This document shows positions 16,206-24,424 of a DNA stretch of 64,000 bases, piece after piece. The translations under genes and the position numbers were made by a program. The DNA comes from Demequina soli. GTDB taxonomy: Bacteria; Actinomycetota; Actinomycetes; Actinomycetales; Demequinaceae. The stretch covers positions 121,815 to 185,814 of the forward strand of contig NZ_BBLZ01000003.1 of NCBI RefSeq assembly GCF_000971195.1, read 5' to 3'. The notes below the pieces were generated by a model, which had not been told where the DNA came from, ran no database searches, and worked only from the letters and a program-made list of their open reading frames with translations. The stretch's first letter is position 1; every line of letters starts with the position of its first letter.

Positions 16206-16997
16206 TCAGAGCGCGCGCAGGCGCACCGAGATGTCCTCGGCCGTCGCGCGCAGCGCGTCGAGCAGCGGGCCGCGCAGGTCCGCGACCGTGTGACGGTTGG
16301 CGGCGACCGCGATGTTGATCGCGGCGGCCGGCGCCCCATCGCGCCCGAGCACCGGCACGGAGACGGACCGCAGGCCCGCGGCCACCTCCTGGTCCTGGAG
16401 CGCGTAGCCGTCGTCCCGGATCGCCGCGAGGCCGGGCTCGAGGTCCGCCGCCGACCGGGCCGCGTTCGGGCCCACTGCCCGCGAGAAGTCGTAGCCGCCG
16501 AGCAGGTCGCGGCGCTCCTGCTCGGGCAGGTAGGCCAGCAGCAGCTTGCCCATCGAGGTCACGGGCGCGGGCAGGGTCGACCCGACCTGGACGTTCGCGG
16601 TGACCAGGTCGGAGTTGCGCAGGCGCACCAGGTAGAGCACCTCGTCGCCCAGCAGCACGCCCATGTTGACCGTCTCGCCGGTGGTCTCCGCGAGGCGCCG
16701 CAGCGGCTGCTCGCTCACCTGGACGAGGCCCGAGCCGCGCAGCGCGGCCGAGCCGAGGGTGAGCACGGCGACGCCCGGCCGGATGGTGCCGTCCTCGGAG
16801 CGCTCGAGGAAGCCGCCCTCCTCGAGCGTGGCGACCACGCGGAACGCGGTCGGCATGGGGATGCCGGTGCGGTCGCTGATCTCGCGGAGCTTGAGCTCGG
16901 TGACGGTCTCGTCGAACAGGCGCAGCACGTCGAGCCCCTTCGCGAGCGCCTCGATGCGGTAGCGGTTGCCCGCCTTCGTGTCGACATCGGCTTTCAT
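16206..16997 (-). CDS. IclR family transcriptional regulator
   Basis: 263 residues. The winged HTH spans about 15-70 (LDVLRLFDETVTELKLREISDRTG split across it; PMPTAFRVVATLEE), followed by the IclR effector domain (VTSMGKLLLAYLPEQERRDLL near 150). It lies 39 bases after the CMD-family gene, probably in one transcript. Likely target: the divergent esterase-SDR-FAH-FAH operon, whose promoter carries a TTCAA/TTGAA palindrome and two ATTGAAARCG repeats. IclR proteins commonly control aromatic-acid catabolism. Confidence 0.88.
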   Translation of the reverse strand: MKADVDTKAGNRYRIEALAKGLDVLRLFDETVTELKLREISDRTGIPMPTAFRVVATLEEGGFLERSEDGTIRPGVAVLTLGSAALRGSGLVQVSEQPLRRLAETTGETVNMGVLLGDEVLYLVRLRNSDLVTANVQVGSTLPAPVTSMGKLLLAYLPEQERRDLLGGYDFSRAVGPNAARSAADLEPGLAAIRDDGYALQDQEVAAGLRSVSVPVLGRDGAPAAAINIAVAANRHTVADLRGPLLDALRATAEDISVRLRAL

Positions 16998-17036
16998 GGT
17001 GTGAAACCTATCCCCTTCATCCCTGGCATGTCGCCG

Positions 17037-17591
17037 TCACGCGCCGACGCGGAAGACGCGCAGCTGCAGCGCGAGCGTCGCGTAGTAGCCCACGAGCGTC
17101 GCGAGCTCGAACACCCCCGCCTCGCCCAGGGACGATGCGGCGGCGGCCCACGCAGCGTCGTCCAGGTCGCCGTCGAGGAGGTCGACCACGCAGCGCGCGA
17201 CCGCGGCCTCCTCCCCCGCGAACGCACCCGCATCCTGGCGGCGCAGCGCGGCGAGCTCGTCGTCGGTGAGCCCGGCGGCGCTCCCGACGGCCTCGTGGGA
17301 CTCGCGCTCGAAGTCGCTGTCCCAGCGGGCGGCGACCAGCAGGATCGCGATCTCGCGGCACCGGTCGGTGAGCGAGCCGCGGTACCGGATGGCCGCACCG
17401 AGGTCCTGGAGCGCGGCGCCGATGCCCGGCGCGAGCAGCATCGCGTTGAACGGGCCGCGCAGCGAGCCGTCGGCGCACGTGAGCGCGAAGTGCTGCGGAC
17501 CCGCGGCCCGCGGCCCACCCGCGATCGCGTCGTAGAGCGCGGCCTGATCCGGGTCCAGCGAGCCCGGTGGGAGCCCTGGCAGGCGGGTCAT
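17037..17591 (-). CDS. Carboxymuconolactone decarboxylase (CMD) family protein
   Basis: 184 residues of the AhpD/CMD fold: SLTDRCREIAILLVAARWDSDFERESHE near 92-120 (split) is the CMD core. No CxxC pair is present, so it is not an AhpD peroxidase. The true pcaC is at 52296, so this is a different CMD member, perhaps a decarboxylase or hydrolase of ring-cleavage products. The ATG at 17591 has GGGAGG upstream. Its 115-base divergent gap with the esterase-SDR-FAH operon suggests joint regulation by the IclR gene that follows it. Confidence 0.75.
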   Translation of the reverse strand: MTRLPGLPPGSLDPDQAALYDAIAGGPRAAGPQHFALTCADGSLRGPFNAMLLAPGIGAALQDLGAAIRYRGSLTDRCREIAILLVAARWDSDFERESHEAVGSAAGLTDDELAALRRQDAGAFAGEEAAVARCVVDLLDGDLDDAAWAAAASSLGEAGVFELATLVGYYATLALQLRVFRVGA

Positions 17592-17660
17592 CGGCACCTC
17601 CCTGTGTCGAGGAGCGGGGCCGGCGGGTCGCGGTTGACGCCGCCGAGGTCCCGTCGTAGA

Positions 17661-17697
17661 TTCAACCATTGAAAACGCCTTTTGGCTATTGAAAGCG
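17661..17697. promoter_or_regulatory. Operator region of the esterase-SDR-FAH-FAH operon
   Basis: TTCAA-CCA-TTGAA (17661-17673) is a perfect 5+5 palindrome. ATTGAAAACG (17668-17677) and ATTGAAAGCG (17688-17697) form direct repeats exactly 20 bases apart, two helical turns. This fits a dimer-of-dimers regulator such as the IclR protein at 16206. Confidence 0.5.
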
Positions 17698-17706
17698 AGA
17701 TCAACG

Positions 17707-18618
17707 ATGATCACGATCGCGACCGAGGACCTCACGCTCACCGCGGCGGGGTACGACTTCGGCATCCGCGTGTACCCCGCGGCCCGCCCCGACGGCACGC
17801 TCCTCGTCTGGCTCCATGGCGGCGCGTTCATCTTCGGCGACCTGGACGTGCCCGAGGCCGACGCCACGTCGCGCCACCTCGCGGAGCACGGCACCAGCGT
17901 GGTCTCGGTCGACTACACGCTCGCCCCGATCGACGCCCTCGCCTCGATCCCGCTGCCCCCGCCGCAGGAGGGCATGCCCGCCCCCGAGGACCTGGTCAAG
18001 GCGCTCGGCTCGGGCCGACCGCGCGCGCCCTTCCCGGTGGCGTCGCTCCAGGCGGTCGCGGCCTTCGACTGGCTCGCCGAGCACGCCCTCGACCTGGGCG
18101 GCCACGCGCGCGCGGTGGCGATCGGCGGCGCGAGCGCGGGGGGCAACCTCGCCGCCGGCGCGGCGCTGCGCCTGCGGGACCGGGGCGAGAACGTGCCCAG
18201 CGCATCGTGCCTCATCTATCCCGTGCTGCACCCTGTGCTGCCCGACCCCGACGAGGAGCTGGCGGCGAAGGTCGCGGCCCTCACCTCCGGGTTCGACATG
18301 TCCCCCGAGGCGACCGCCGCGATCGGCGCGAACTACCTCGGCGGCGCCCCCGCCACCGACCGTTACGCGTTCCCGGCGGGCCACGACCCGCGCGGCCTGC
18401 CGCCCACGCTCATCGTCAACGCCGACGCCGACCGGCTGCGCGCCTCCGGCCAGGCGTACGCCGCCGAGCTCGCGGCCGCGGGGGTCGACGTCGAGGTGGC
18501 CCTCGCGCACGGCTCCGAGCACGGCTTCCTCAACGGGCTCGAGGACCCGCACCGCGCGGCCGTCCTCGAGCGCACCTCCCGCTTCATCCACGAGCGCGCC
18601 GCCGCGGCGCGCGCCTGA
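17707..18618 (+). CDS. Alpha/beta-hydrolase of the HSL type (esterase)
   Basis: 303 residues. HGGAF at 37-41 is the oxyanion hole, Ser143 in GGASAGGN the nucleophile; NADADRLR and HGSEHGF supply the Asp and His. The ATG at 17707 is used; an in-frame TTG at 17689 is less likely. First gene of an operon with an SDR and two FAH enzymes, whose regulator is probably the divergent IclR. It could hydrolyse a phenolic ester (the quercetinase depside, chlorogenate-type or gallate-type esters) or a lactone. No signal peptide, so cytoplasmic. Confidence 0.8.
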   Translation: MITIATEDLTLTAAGYDFGIRVYPAARPDGTLLVWLHGGAFIFGDLDVPEADATSRHLAEHGTSVVSVDYTLAPIDALASIPLPPPQEGMPAPEDLVKALGSGRPRAPFPVASLQAVAAFDWLAEHALDLGGHARAVAIGGASAGGNLAAGAALRLRDRGENVPSASCLIYPVLHPVLPDPDEELAAKVAALTSGFDMSPEATAAIGANYLGGAPATDRYAFPAGHDPRGLPPTLIVNADADRLRASGQAYAAELAAAGVDVEVALAHGSEHGFLNGLEDPHRAAVLERTSRFIHERAAAARA

Positions 18619-18641
18619 CAACCGCCTCGAAGGAGAGAGCA

Positions 18642-19421
18642 ATGACACAGATCTTCCCCCGCTTCGCCGGCAAGACCGTCCTGGTGACGGGCGCCGGCAC
18701 CGGCTTCGGCGCCGAGGTGGCCGTGCGCGCCGCCCAGGAGGGCGCGCGCGTCGCGGTCCACTACCGCTCGTCGAAGGCCGGCGCCGAGCACACGCTCGAG
18801 CGCATCCGCGAGGCCGGCTCGGACGGCGTCCTGGTCCAGGCCGACATCATCAGCTGGGACCAGATCACGCGCATGGCGGATGAGGTGTGGGAGGCGTTCG
18901 GCGGCCTCGACGTGCTGGTCAACAACGTCGGCGACGTCTCGAGCGAGCAGATGTCGTGGAAGGAGCTCACCCAGGAGGCGCTCGACGCGGTGGTCGACGT
19001 CGACGTCAAGGGCACGCTGCTCATGACCCACGAGTTCGGCGCCCGGATGCTCGAGCAGGGCCACGGCGCGATCGTCAACGTCGGCTCGACCGTGGTGGTC
19101 AAGGGCTCGCCGCGCGCGCCCCAGTACGCGGCCGCGAAGTACGCGATCCTCGGCATCACCAAGTCCTACGCGAAGGCCTTCGCGCCCGCGGTGCGCGTCA
19201 ACACGTTCGCGCCGGGCTTCATGGAGACCGAGCGGCTGCTCGAGCGCGCGGACTGGAAGGCCGGCCGCCGCGAGGTGCTCATCTCCCAGACGCCCATGGG
19301 CCACATCCCGCCGCCCGAGTTCGTCGCCGGCGCGTGCCTGTGGCTCGCGACGGACGAGTCGGCCCACCTCACCGGCGGCTACATGCTCGCCGACGGCGGC
19401 TTCAACATGGTCGGCGCGTAG
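18642..19421 (+). CDS. Short-chain dehydrogenase/reductase
   Basis: 259 residues. Rossmann motif TGAGTGFG near 14-21, NNVG near 88-91, catalytic Ser in NVGSTVVV and YAAAK as the YxxxK pair, then an MLADGGFNMVG C-terminus. ATG at 18642 preceded by AAGGAGA. It sits between an HSL esterase and two FAH enzymes. Two readings fit: a 2-keto-3-deoxy-L-rhamnonate 4-dehydrogenase feeding an FAH hydrolase (the known L-rhamnose diketo-hydrolase route), or a reductase acting on the phloroglucinol-type ring. Sequence alone does not choose. Confidence 0.85.
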   Translation: MTQIFPRFAGKTVLVTGAGTGFGAEVAVRAAQEGARVAVHYRSSKAGAEHTLERIREAGSDGVLVQADIISWDQITRMADEVWEAFGGLDVLVNNVGDVSSEQMSWKELTQEALDAVVDVDVKGTLLMTHEFGARMLEQGHGAIVNVGSTVVVKGSPRAPQYAAAKYAILGITKSYAKAFAPAVRVNTFAPGFMETERLLERADWKAGRREVLISQTPMGHIPPPEFVAGACLWLATDESAHLTGGYMLADGGFNMVGA

Positions 19422-19465
19422 GCGCGCGGACCCTCACGACACCCCGACAGACAAGAGGAGAAGCA

Positions 19466-20341
19466 ATGAAGCTCATCACCTTCGACGAGGGCCGCGTCGG
19501 CCGCCTCGAGCTCGAGGAGGGCGTGGTCATCGAGCTCGACGTGCCGTCCACCCGCGAGTTCTTCGAGCGCGGCGGCAAGGTCGGCGAGACCGGCGAGCGG
19601 CTGCGCTACGAGGACGTCACGCTGCGCGCCCCCATCCGCCCCAAGAAGTTCTTCCACACCGCGGGCAACTTCATCGACCACCACAACGAGCTCACCGCCG
19701 TCGACTGGTCGCACCCGGTGCACAAGGGCATCGTGTTCTTCCAGAACCTCGACGCGATCATCGGCCCCGAGGACCCGATCGTGTACCCCGAGGGCCTCAC
19801 CAAGGAGCTCGACTACGAGCTCGAGCTCGCGATCGTCATCGGCAAGGGCGGCAAGTTCTTCGGCCCCGACGAGGCCGAGGACTACATCGCGGGCTTCACC
19901 GTCTTCAACGACATCACCGCGCGCGACATCCAGCGCAAGGAGATGGAGTCCGGCGTGTTCTCGTTCTCCAAGGGCATCGACACGTTCTGCCCCATCGGCC
20001 CGTGGATCGTCACCAAGGACGAGGTCCCCGACATGCACAACCTCGCGATGGAGCTGCGCGTCAACGGCGAGGTCCGCCAGAGCGGCAACACCAGCAAGAC
20101 CCGCATCACCTGGCCGCACCTGGTGGCGTACCACTCGCCGCAGGTCTACTCCCCCGGCGACCTCATCACCACGGGCACCATCTCGGGCGTCGCGGCGGTC
20201 CAGAAGAACCCGTTCGACTTCTACCTCAAGCCCGGCGACGTGGTCGAGGCCGAGATCGAGGGCATCGGCACCCTGCGCAACCCGATCATCTCGTGGCAGG
20301 ACGCGTACGGCGAGCCGGCCCCGCGGCGGGTCGACTGGTGA
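19466..20341 (+). CDS. Fumarylacetoacetate hydrolase (FAH) family protein 1
   Basis: 291 residues with the FAH catalytic domain from about 65 to 280. Metal-site Glu/Asp residues are seen in KELDYELELAIVIGKG and FNDITARDIQRKE, and GTISGVA replaces the usual GTPAGVG. These enzymes hydrolyse C-C bonds of beta-diketo acids or act as hydratases/decarboxylases. ATG at 19466 follows GAGGAG. Its stop overlaps the start of a second FAH gene, suggesting balanced production or a heteromer. Candidate substrates: 2,4-diketo-3-deoxyrhamnonate or a ring-cleavage diketone. Confidence 0.85.
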   Translation: MKLITFDEGRVGRLELEEGVVIELDVPSTREFFERGGKVGETGERLRYEDVTLRAPIRPKKFFHTAGNFIDHHNELTAVDWSHPVHKGIVFFQNLDAIIGPEDPIVYPEGLTKELDYELELAIVIGKGGKFFGPDEAEDYIAGFTVFNDITARDIQRKEMESGVFSFSKGIDTFCPIGPWIVTKDEVPDMHNLAMELRVNGEVRQSGNTSKTRITWPHLVAYHSPQVYSPGDLITTGTISGVAAVQKNPFDFYLKPGDVVEAEIEGIGTLRNPIISWQDAYGEPAPRRVDW

Positions 20342-21189
20342 GGATCGCCGCCCTCGACGGCCGGCTCGTCCTCGTCACGGAGGACGGGCGGGCCGTCGAC
20401 GTCGCGGAGGCCTCCCGCGGCCGCTTCGGCCCCGACCCCATGGGCGCGTTCGCCGACTGGCGCGCCTTCGCGTCGTGGGCGAGCGAGCGCCTCGCGGACG
20501 ATGCGCCGGGCGCCCGGGCCCTCCCGCTCGACCGCGCGCGGCTCGGCCCGCCCGTGCCGCGGCCCGCGCAGATCTTCGCCATCGGCGTGAACTACCGCGA
20601 GCACGCCGACGAGGCGGGCTACCCGCCCGACAGCCTGCCCGTGACGTTCACCAAGTTCCCGTCCAGCCTGGTCGGCGACCAGGCGACGGTGACGCTGCCG
20701 CCCGGCAACGTCGACTGGGAGGTCGAGCTGGTCGTGGCGATCGGGGTCGGCGGCCACGCGATCGCGCGCGAGGACTCGTGGGGCCACGTGGCCGGCGTGA
20801 CGGTCGGTCAGGACCTGTCCGAGCGCGTCGCGCAGCTCGCGGGGACGATGCCGCAGTTCGGCCTCGCGAAGTCGCACCCGGGCTTCTCCCCCACGGGCCC
20901 GTGGCTGGTCACGCCCGACGAGCTGCCCGACCGCGACGACCTCGCCATCTCATGTGCGATCGACGGCGAGACCATGCAGGACTCGCGCACGTCGCAGATG
21001 ATCTACGACGTCCCGGAGCTGATCGCCCGCCTGTCGGCGGTGGTCACGCTGATGCCGGGCGACCTGATCTTCACGGGCACGCCCGCGGGGATCGGGAACC
21101 GACGCACCCCGCCGCGCTTCCTCCGCGCGGGCGAGGTGCTGACCAGCTCGATCGAGGGGGTCGGGGAGCTGGTCACGCGGTTCGCGTGA
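20338..21189 (+). CDS. Fumarylacetoacetate hydrolase (FAH) family protein 2
   Basis: 283 residues. The GTG start at 20338 overlaps the previous TGA (GTGA). An N-terminal region of about 75 residues precedes the catalytic domain (IFAIGVNYREHADEAG, VDWEVELVVAIGVGG, GQDLSERVAQ, LIFTGTPAGIG). It is only moderately similar to FAH 1, so the two probably have distinct substrates or form a mixed complex. Last gene of the esterase-SDR-FAH-FAH operon. The Glu/Asp metal ligands of the family are retained, so an active hydrolase is expected. Confidence 0.85.
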   Translation: MRIAALDGRLVLVTEDGRAVDVAEASRGRFGPDPMGAFADWRAFASWASERLADDAPGARALPLDRARLGPPVPRPAQIFAIGVNYREHADEAGYPPDSLPVTFTKFPSSLVGDQATVTLPPGNVDWEVELVVAIGVGGHAIAREDSWGHVAGVTVGQDLSERVAQLAGTMPQFGLAKSHPGFSPTGPWLVTPDELPDRDDLAISCAIDGETMQDSRTSQMIYDVPELIARLSAVVTLMPGDLIFTGTPAGIGNRRTPPRFLRAGEVLTSSIEGVGELVTRFA

Positions 21190-21257
21190 TCGAGGCGACC
21201 GCCGGACGTGCGTGAGACCGCGCCCGGCGGTCGTCGCCTCCTCGGCCCCGCCACGCC

Positions 21258-21273
21258 CTCAGCGGTTCCTTAG
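21258..21273 (+). promoter_or_regulatory. Response-regulator repeat CTCAG-N6-CTTAG upstream of dedA
   Basis: Direct repeat with 11-base period, ending 23 bases before the DedA ATG. GATGCT lies six bases before the ATG and could be the -10 of a leaderless transcript, which would place the repeat at the -35 region. The same layout recurs at 24386 and 24351. Confidence 0.6.
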
Positions 21274-21296
21274 CGAGCCGCGCCGATGCTGAGGGC

Positions 21297-21914
21297 ATGA
21301 CCCTCGCAGCCCTGCTCGCGGCGTTCGGCCCCTTCGCGCTCGCGCTCGTCGGCGTCATCGTGTTCATCGAGAACGGCCTGCTCTTCCCGTTCCTGCCCGG
21401 GGACACCCTGCTCTTCGGGAGCGCCGTCATCGCGGCTGCCATCGGGGTCTCACCGTGGGTCGTCGTCGCCGTCGCCGCGGTCGCCGCGATCCTGGGCGGC
21501 GAGGCGGGCTTCGCGATCGGGCGCCGCTACGGGCGCCGATGGTTCCGGCCCGACGCGCGTGTCCTGAGGACGCGCTACGTCGACGACACGGAGCGGTTCT
21601 TCGCGCGCTGGGGCACGCCGGCCATCGTGCTCGCGCGGTTCGTGGCGATCGCGCGCACCTTCGTCGCGCCCGCCGCCGGCATGTCGACGATGCCCCACCG
21701 CACGTTCTCCGCGTGGAACGCCGCGAGCGGCGTCGCGTGGGCATGCCTGGTGGGCCTCGTCGGGCACCTCCTCGGGGCGATCCCGTGGGTCGCCGCGCAC
21801 ATCGAGTGGATCATGATCGGCATGCTCGCCCTGCCCGGGATCCCCCTCGCCATCACCGCGGCGCGACGCGCAAGGCGCACGCCGGCTCCGGTCGACGCCA
21901 CCGTCGGCGCCTGA
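21297..21914 (+). CDS. DedA family membrane protein
   Basis: 205 residues, several membrane helices. Typical DedA features: FIENGLLFPFLPGDTLLF near 22-39, GEAGFAIGRRYGRRW, FARWGTPAIVLARFVAIARTF (split) and a GxxxG-rich membrane segment. DedA proteins are thought to move phospholipids (including undecaprenyl phosphate) across the membrane and support envelope homeostasis. The ATG is probably leaderless. It shares CTYAG repeats with the nearby two-component system, PAP2 gene and two COG4705-type genes. Confidence 0.9.
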   Translation: MTLAALLAAFGPFALALVGVIVFIENGLLFPFLPGDTLLFGSAVIAAAIGVSPWVVVAVAAVAAILGGEAGFAIGRRYGRRWFRPDARVLRTRYVDDTERFFARWGTPAIVLARFVAIARTFVAPAAGMSTMPHRTFSAWNAASGVAWACLVGLVGHLLGAIPWVAAHIEWIMIGMLALPGIPLAITAARRARRTPAPVDATVGA

Positions 21915-21949
21915 GCCGCCCGGCGCTCAGCGGCGCTGCATCCCGGCCC

Positions 21950-22951
21950 TCAGCGCCGCGGGGCCGGCAGGCGCATCGTGAACGTGGTGCCGCGCTCGGA
22001 CGTCTCGGTGACCTCCACCGAGCCCCCGAACCGCCCCAGCGCGTCCTGGACGAGGCTGAGCCCGATCCCGAAGCCGGTCGGTGCGGACCCGCCACCGTCG
22101 ACCGCGTCGGACGAGCGCGCGAAGCGGTCGAAGACCCGCGCGGGGTCGATGCCGCGGATGCCGCCGCCGTGGTCGGCGACCGCGATCCACACCCCGCCGC
22201 GCGCCGCGCCCGCCCGCACCTCGACGTCCGCGCCGGCCGGCGAGTGCTTGACCGCGTTGTCGATCAGCGCGACGAGCGCACGGTGGAGGCTGTCCGCGGG
22301 GATCGCGGCCTCGAGATCCTCGGGGACGGCGTCGGCGCGCACGCCGACGCCGCGCGCCTCGGCGAGGATCCGCATCGAGTCCACGGCGCCCGCGATGACC
22401 GGGGCGACCCGCTCGGGCGCGGCGAGCGTGCCGGCGGCCGGGTCGATCGAGGCGAGGAGGTCGTTGACCACGCCGATGAGGCGGCGCGAGTCTCCGCGCA
22501 GGTCCTCGACGACGCCGCGGTTCGGGTCGTCGCCGTCCATCGCGCGCTCGAGGACCTGCAGCCGCGTGTCGAGGATCGCGAGCGGCGTGCGCAGCTCGTG
22601 GGACGCGTCGGCGACGAACCGGCGCTGGCGGGCGAGCGCGTCCACCAGCGGCTCGACCGCCCGGTGCGTGGCGACGAGCGCGAACGTGCCGGCGAGCACG
22701 ATCGCGATCGCGCCGAGCGCGATGACGCCCTCGATCACGTCGACACCGCCGACGTCGATGGCCGCGGAGTGCCGGGTGGGGTCGAGCAGGTCGGTCACCG
22801 GGATCTGCTTGAACACGAACAGCACCGCCGCGATGAGCACGAGGACCACGAGCACGGCTGCCGCGACCGCGATCCACACCCCGACACGGATCGCGGTGCG
22901 ACGGACCAGCAGCGCGTCGGCGTCGGCGCGCCGGGGCCGGCGCGCGCTCAC
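21950..22951 (-). CDS. Sensor histidine kinase
   Basis: 333 residues. Two membrane helices (about 25-50 and 75-97) bracket a short extracellular loop of roughly 25-30 residues, so it likely senses the membrane itself. The H-box is HELRTPLAILDTRL near 127, the N-box DNAVKHS, and the G-box ADHGGGI, with no obvious HAMP domain. The GTG at 22951 overlaps the response-regulator stop (GTGA). Phosphorylates the regulator encoded upstream. Context (DedA, PAP2, membrane proteins) points to envelope stress sensing. Confidence 0.92.
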   Translation of the reverse strand: MSARRPRRADADALLVRRTAIRVGVWIAVAAAVLVVLVLIAAVLFVFKQIPVTDLLDPTRHSAAIDVGGVDVIEGVIALGAIAIVLAGTFALVATHRAVEPLVDALARQRRFVADASHELRTPLAILDTRLQVLERAMDGDDPNRGVVEDLRGDSRRLIGVVNDLLASIDPAAGTLAAPERVAPVIAGAVDSMRILAEARGVGVRADAVPEDLEAAIPADSLHRALVALIDNAVKHSPAGADVEVRAGAARGGVWIAVADHGGGIRGIDPARVFDRFARSSDAVDGGGSAPTGFGIGLSLVQDALGRFGGSVEVTETSERGTTFTMRLPAPRR

Positions 22952-23613
22952 AGCATCCCGAGCCGGTAGCCGCGTCCCCGCACGGTGGTGACGATGTCGG
23001 GGTCGGTCTTGCGCCGCAGGTAGTGCACGTACGTGTCGACCGAGCCGGGGGTGTCGTGCGCGTCGAACACCGCTCGCAGGATCTCGTCGCGGCTGAACGT
23101 CTTCTGGGGGTGCACGGCGAGGAGCCGCAGCAGGTCCGTCTCGCGCTCGGTGAGGATGGTGCGCCCCTCGTACGGCGAGTAGACGGCGCGGGAGTCCGGG
23201 TAGAACTCCCACGAGCCGATGCGGACGAACGGCCCCTCCCCCTCCACCACGCGACGGATCGCGCGCAGCCGGGCGAACAGCTCGTCGAACTCGAACGGCT
23301 TCACGAGGTAGTCGTTGGCGCCGGCGTCGAGGCCGCGCACCTTGTCCTGCACGGTGCCGAGCGCGGTGAGGATCAGCGTGGGTGTGGCGATGCCGTCGCG
23401 CCGCAGCGTCTCGACGATCGACACGCCGTCGAGTCCGGGCAGGCGGCGGTCCACGACGAGCACGTCGAACTGCCGCTCCTGCGCGGCCGCCAGCGCGTCG
23501 CTGCCGTCATCGATGAGCGTCACCTCGTAGACGCTCTCGAGGACACCCCGCATGAGCGGTCCCAGCTGCGGGTCGTCCTCCGCGAGCAGCAGGCGCGGTC
23601 GAGCCTCGGCCAT
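22948..23613 (-). CDS. OmpR/PhoB-type response regulator
   Basis: 221 residues. Receiver domain with AEDD near 9-12, phospho-acceptor Asp in VVDRRLPG near 52-54 and Lys in YLVKPF; winged-helix DNA-binding domain from about 125 (LTERETDLLRLLAVHP, VDTYVHYLRRKT, VRGRGYRLG). The start at 23613 gives a GGAGG site five bases upstream; ATG 23616 or GTG 23625 are possible. OmpR-type regulators bind direct repeats with 10-11-base period, matching CTYAG-N6-CTYAG repeats ahead of this gene and at least four neighbours. Confidence 0.9.
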   Translation of the reverse strand: MAEARPRLLLAEDDPQLGPLMRGVLESVYEVTLIDDGSDALAAAQERQFDVLVVDRRLPGLDGVSIVETLRRDGIATPTLILTALGTVQDKVRGLDAGANDYLVKPFEFDELFARLRAIRRVVEGEGPFVRIGSWEFYPDSRAVYSPYEGRTILTERETDLLRLLAVHPQKTFSRDEILRAVFDAHDTPGSVDTYVHYLRRKTDPDIVTTVRGRGYRLGML

Positions 23614-23640
23614 CATGTCCTCCACCCTCGGGTCACGGCT

Positions 23641-23656
23641 CTAAGAATCGTCTCAG
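23641..23656 (-). promoter_or_regulatory. Response-regulator repeat CTGAG-N6-CTTAG upstream of the two-component operon
   Basis: Read on the minus strand it precedes the response-regulator start by 27 bases. It overlaps the last codons of the PAP2 gene. Suggests autoregulation. Confidence 0.55.
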
Positions 23657-24327
23657 GATCCCACCGTGGCAAGGGCGCGCGGGCGCATCGCCCACGACGC
23701 GGCGAGGCGATCGACGGCCACGGCGACGGGCGGCACCACCAGCATCGACGCCGCGACGTCCGTCGGGTAGTGCACGCCCAGGTACACGCGCGACCAGGCG
23801 GTCGCGAGCACCAGCACGCACCCGAGGACCGCCCAGCCGGCGCGGCCGCGGCGCGGCGCGAGCACGATCAGCATCGCGCACACGAGCGCGGCGGCGAACG
23901 CGGTGTGACCGCTGGGGAAGCTCGAGGAGCTGGGATGCGCGACCAGCGGGGCGTGCAGGAGAGCCGCGTCGGGTCGGGGACGCTGCACCACGACCTTGAT
24001 CACCTCGGCCGCCACCCACGGCACGCCCGCGACCAGGCCGAAGCGCACGGCGAGACGGACCGAGCGGCTTCCCACGACGATGCCCACGGCCGCGCCGCCG
24101 AGCACCAGCACCGCGCCCATGTCCCCGAACACCGCGTCGATGGTGACCGCCGCCCGGTCGAGCACCGGCCCGTGCACGCCCTGCACCCAGGCGATCGCGT
24201 GGATCTCGGCGCCCGACCACGCGGGCGACGCGACGATCGCGAGGCCCACCACGGTGAGCAGGGAGAACACGGCGAGGGCGAGCAAGACGGCGGGTCGCGC
24301 GGCGCGACCGGGGGCATCGTGAGGCAT
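23653..24327 (-). CDS. PAP2 family phosphatase
   Basis: 224 residues, about six membrane helices. The three lipid-phosphatase motifs are present: KVVVQRPRP near 120, SSFPSGHTAF near 145, and SRVYLGVHYPTD near 185-196. Likely an undecaprenyl-diphosphate or phosphatidate phosphatase at the cell membrane. ATG 24327 has no ribosome site and is probably leaderless; a CTCAG-N6-CTCAG repeat ends 23 bases upstream, so it likely belongs to the regulon of the adjacent response regulator. Confidence 0.88.
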   Translation of the reverse strand: MPHDAPGRAARPAVLLALAVFSLLTVVGLAIVASPAWSGAEIHAIAWVQGVHGPVLDRAAVTIDAVFGDMGAVLVLGGAAVGIVVGSRSVRLAVRFGLVAGVPWVAAEVIKVVVQRPRPDAALLHAPLVAHPSSSSFPSGHTAFAAALVCAMLIVLAPRRGRAGWAVLGCVLVLATAWSRVYLGVHYPTDVAASMLVVPPVAVAVDRLAASWAMRPRALATVGS

Positions 24328-24350
24328 CCCGACAGTGTCGCGGGGCGGCG

Positions 24351-24366
24351 CTGAGAAAGCGCTGAG
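24351..24366 (-). promoter_or_regulatory. Response-regulator repeat CTCAG-N6-CTCAG upstream of PAP2 gene
   Basis: Direct repeat on the minus strand, 23 bases before the PAP2 ATG, the same distance as for the DedA gene. Confidence 0.6.
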
Positions 24367-24385
24367 GGGACCGGCGCCGCCGCTC

Positions 24386-24401
24386 CTTAGAGCCCGCTTA
24401 G
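24386..24401 (+). promoter_or_regulatory. Response-regulator repeat CTTAG-N6-CTTAG upstream of COG4705-type gene
   Basis: Perfect direct repeat ending 23 bases before the ATG at 24425; GATGCT six bases before the ATG is the same -10-like hexamer as at dedA. Confidence 0.62.
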
Positions 24402-24424
24402 ACGCGCGCGCCGATGCTCGCGTC

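Noticed and set aside
17037..17591. Calling the CMD-family gene pcaC or ahpD
   Set aside because: A better pcaC is in the pca operon at 52296, and the CxxC of AhpD is absent.
19466..21189. Calling the two FAH-family genes hpaG/ureidoglycolate lyase
   Set aside because: The family fold is clear but specificity is not; no homoprotocatechuate or purine genes are nearby to support those names.
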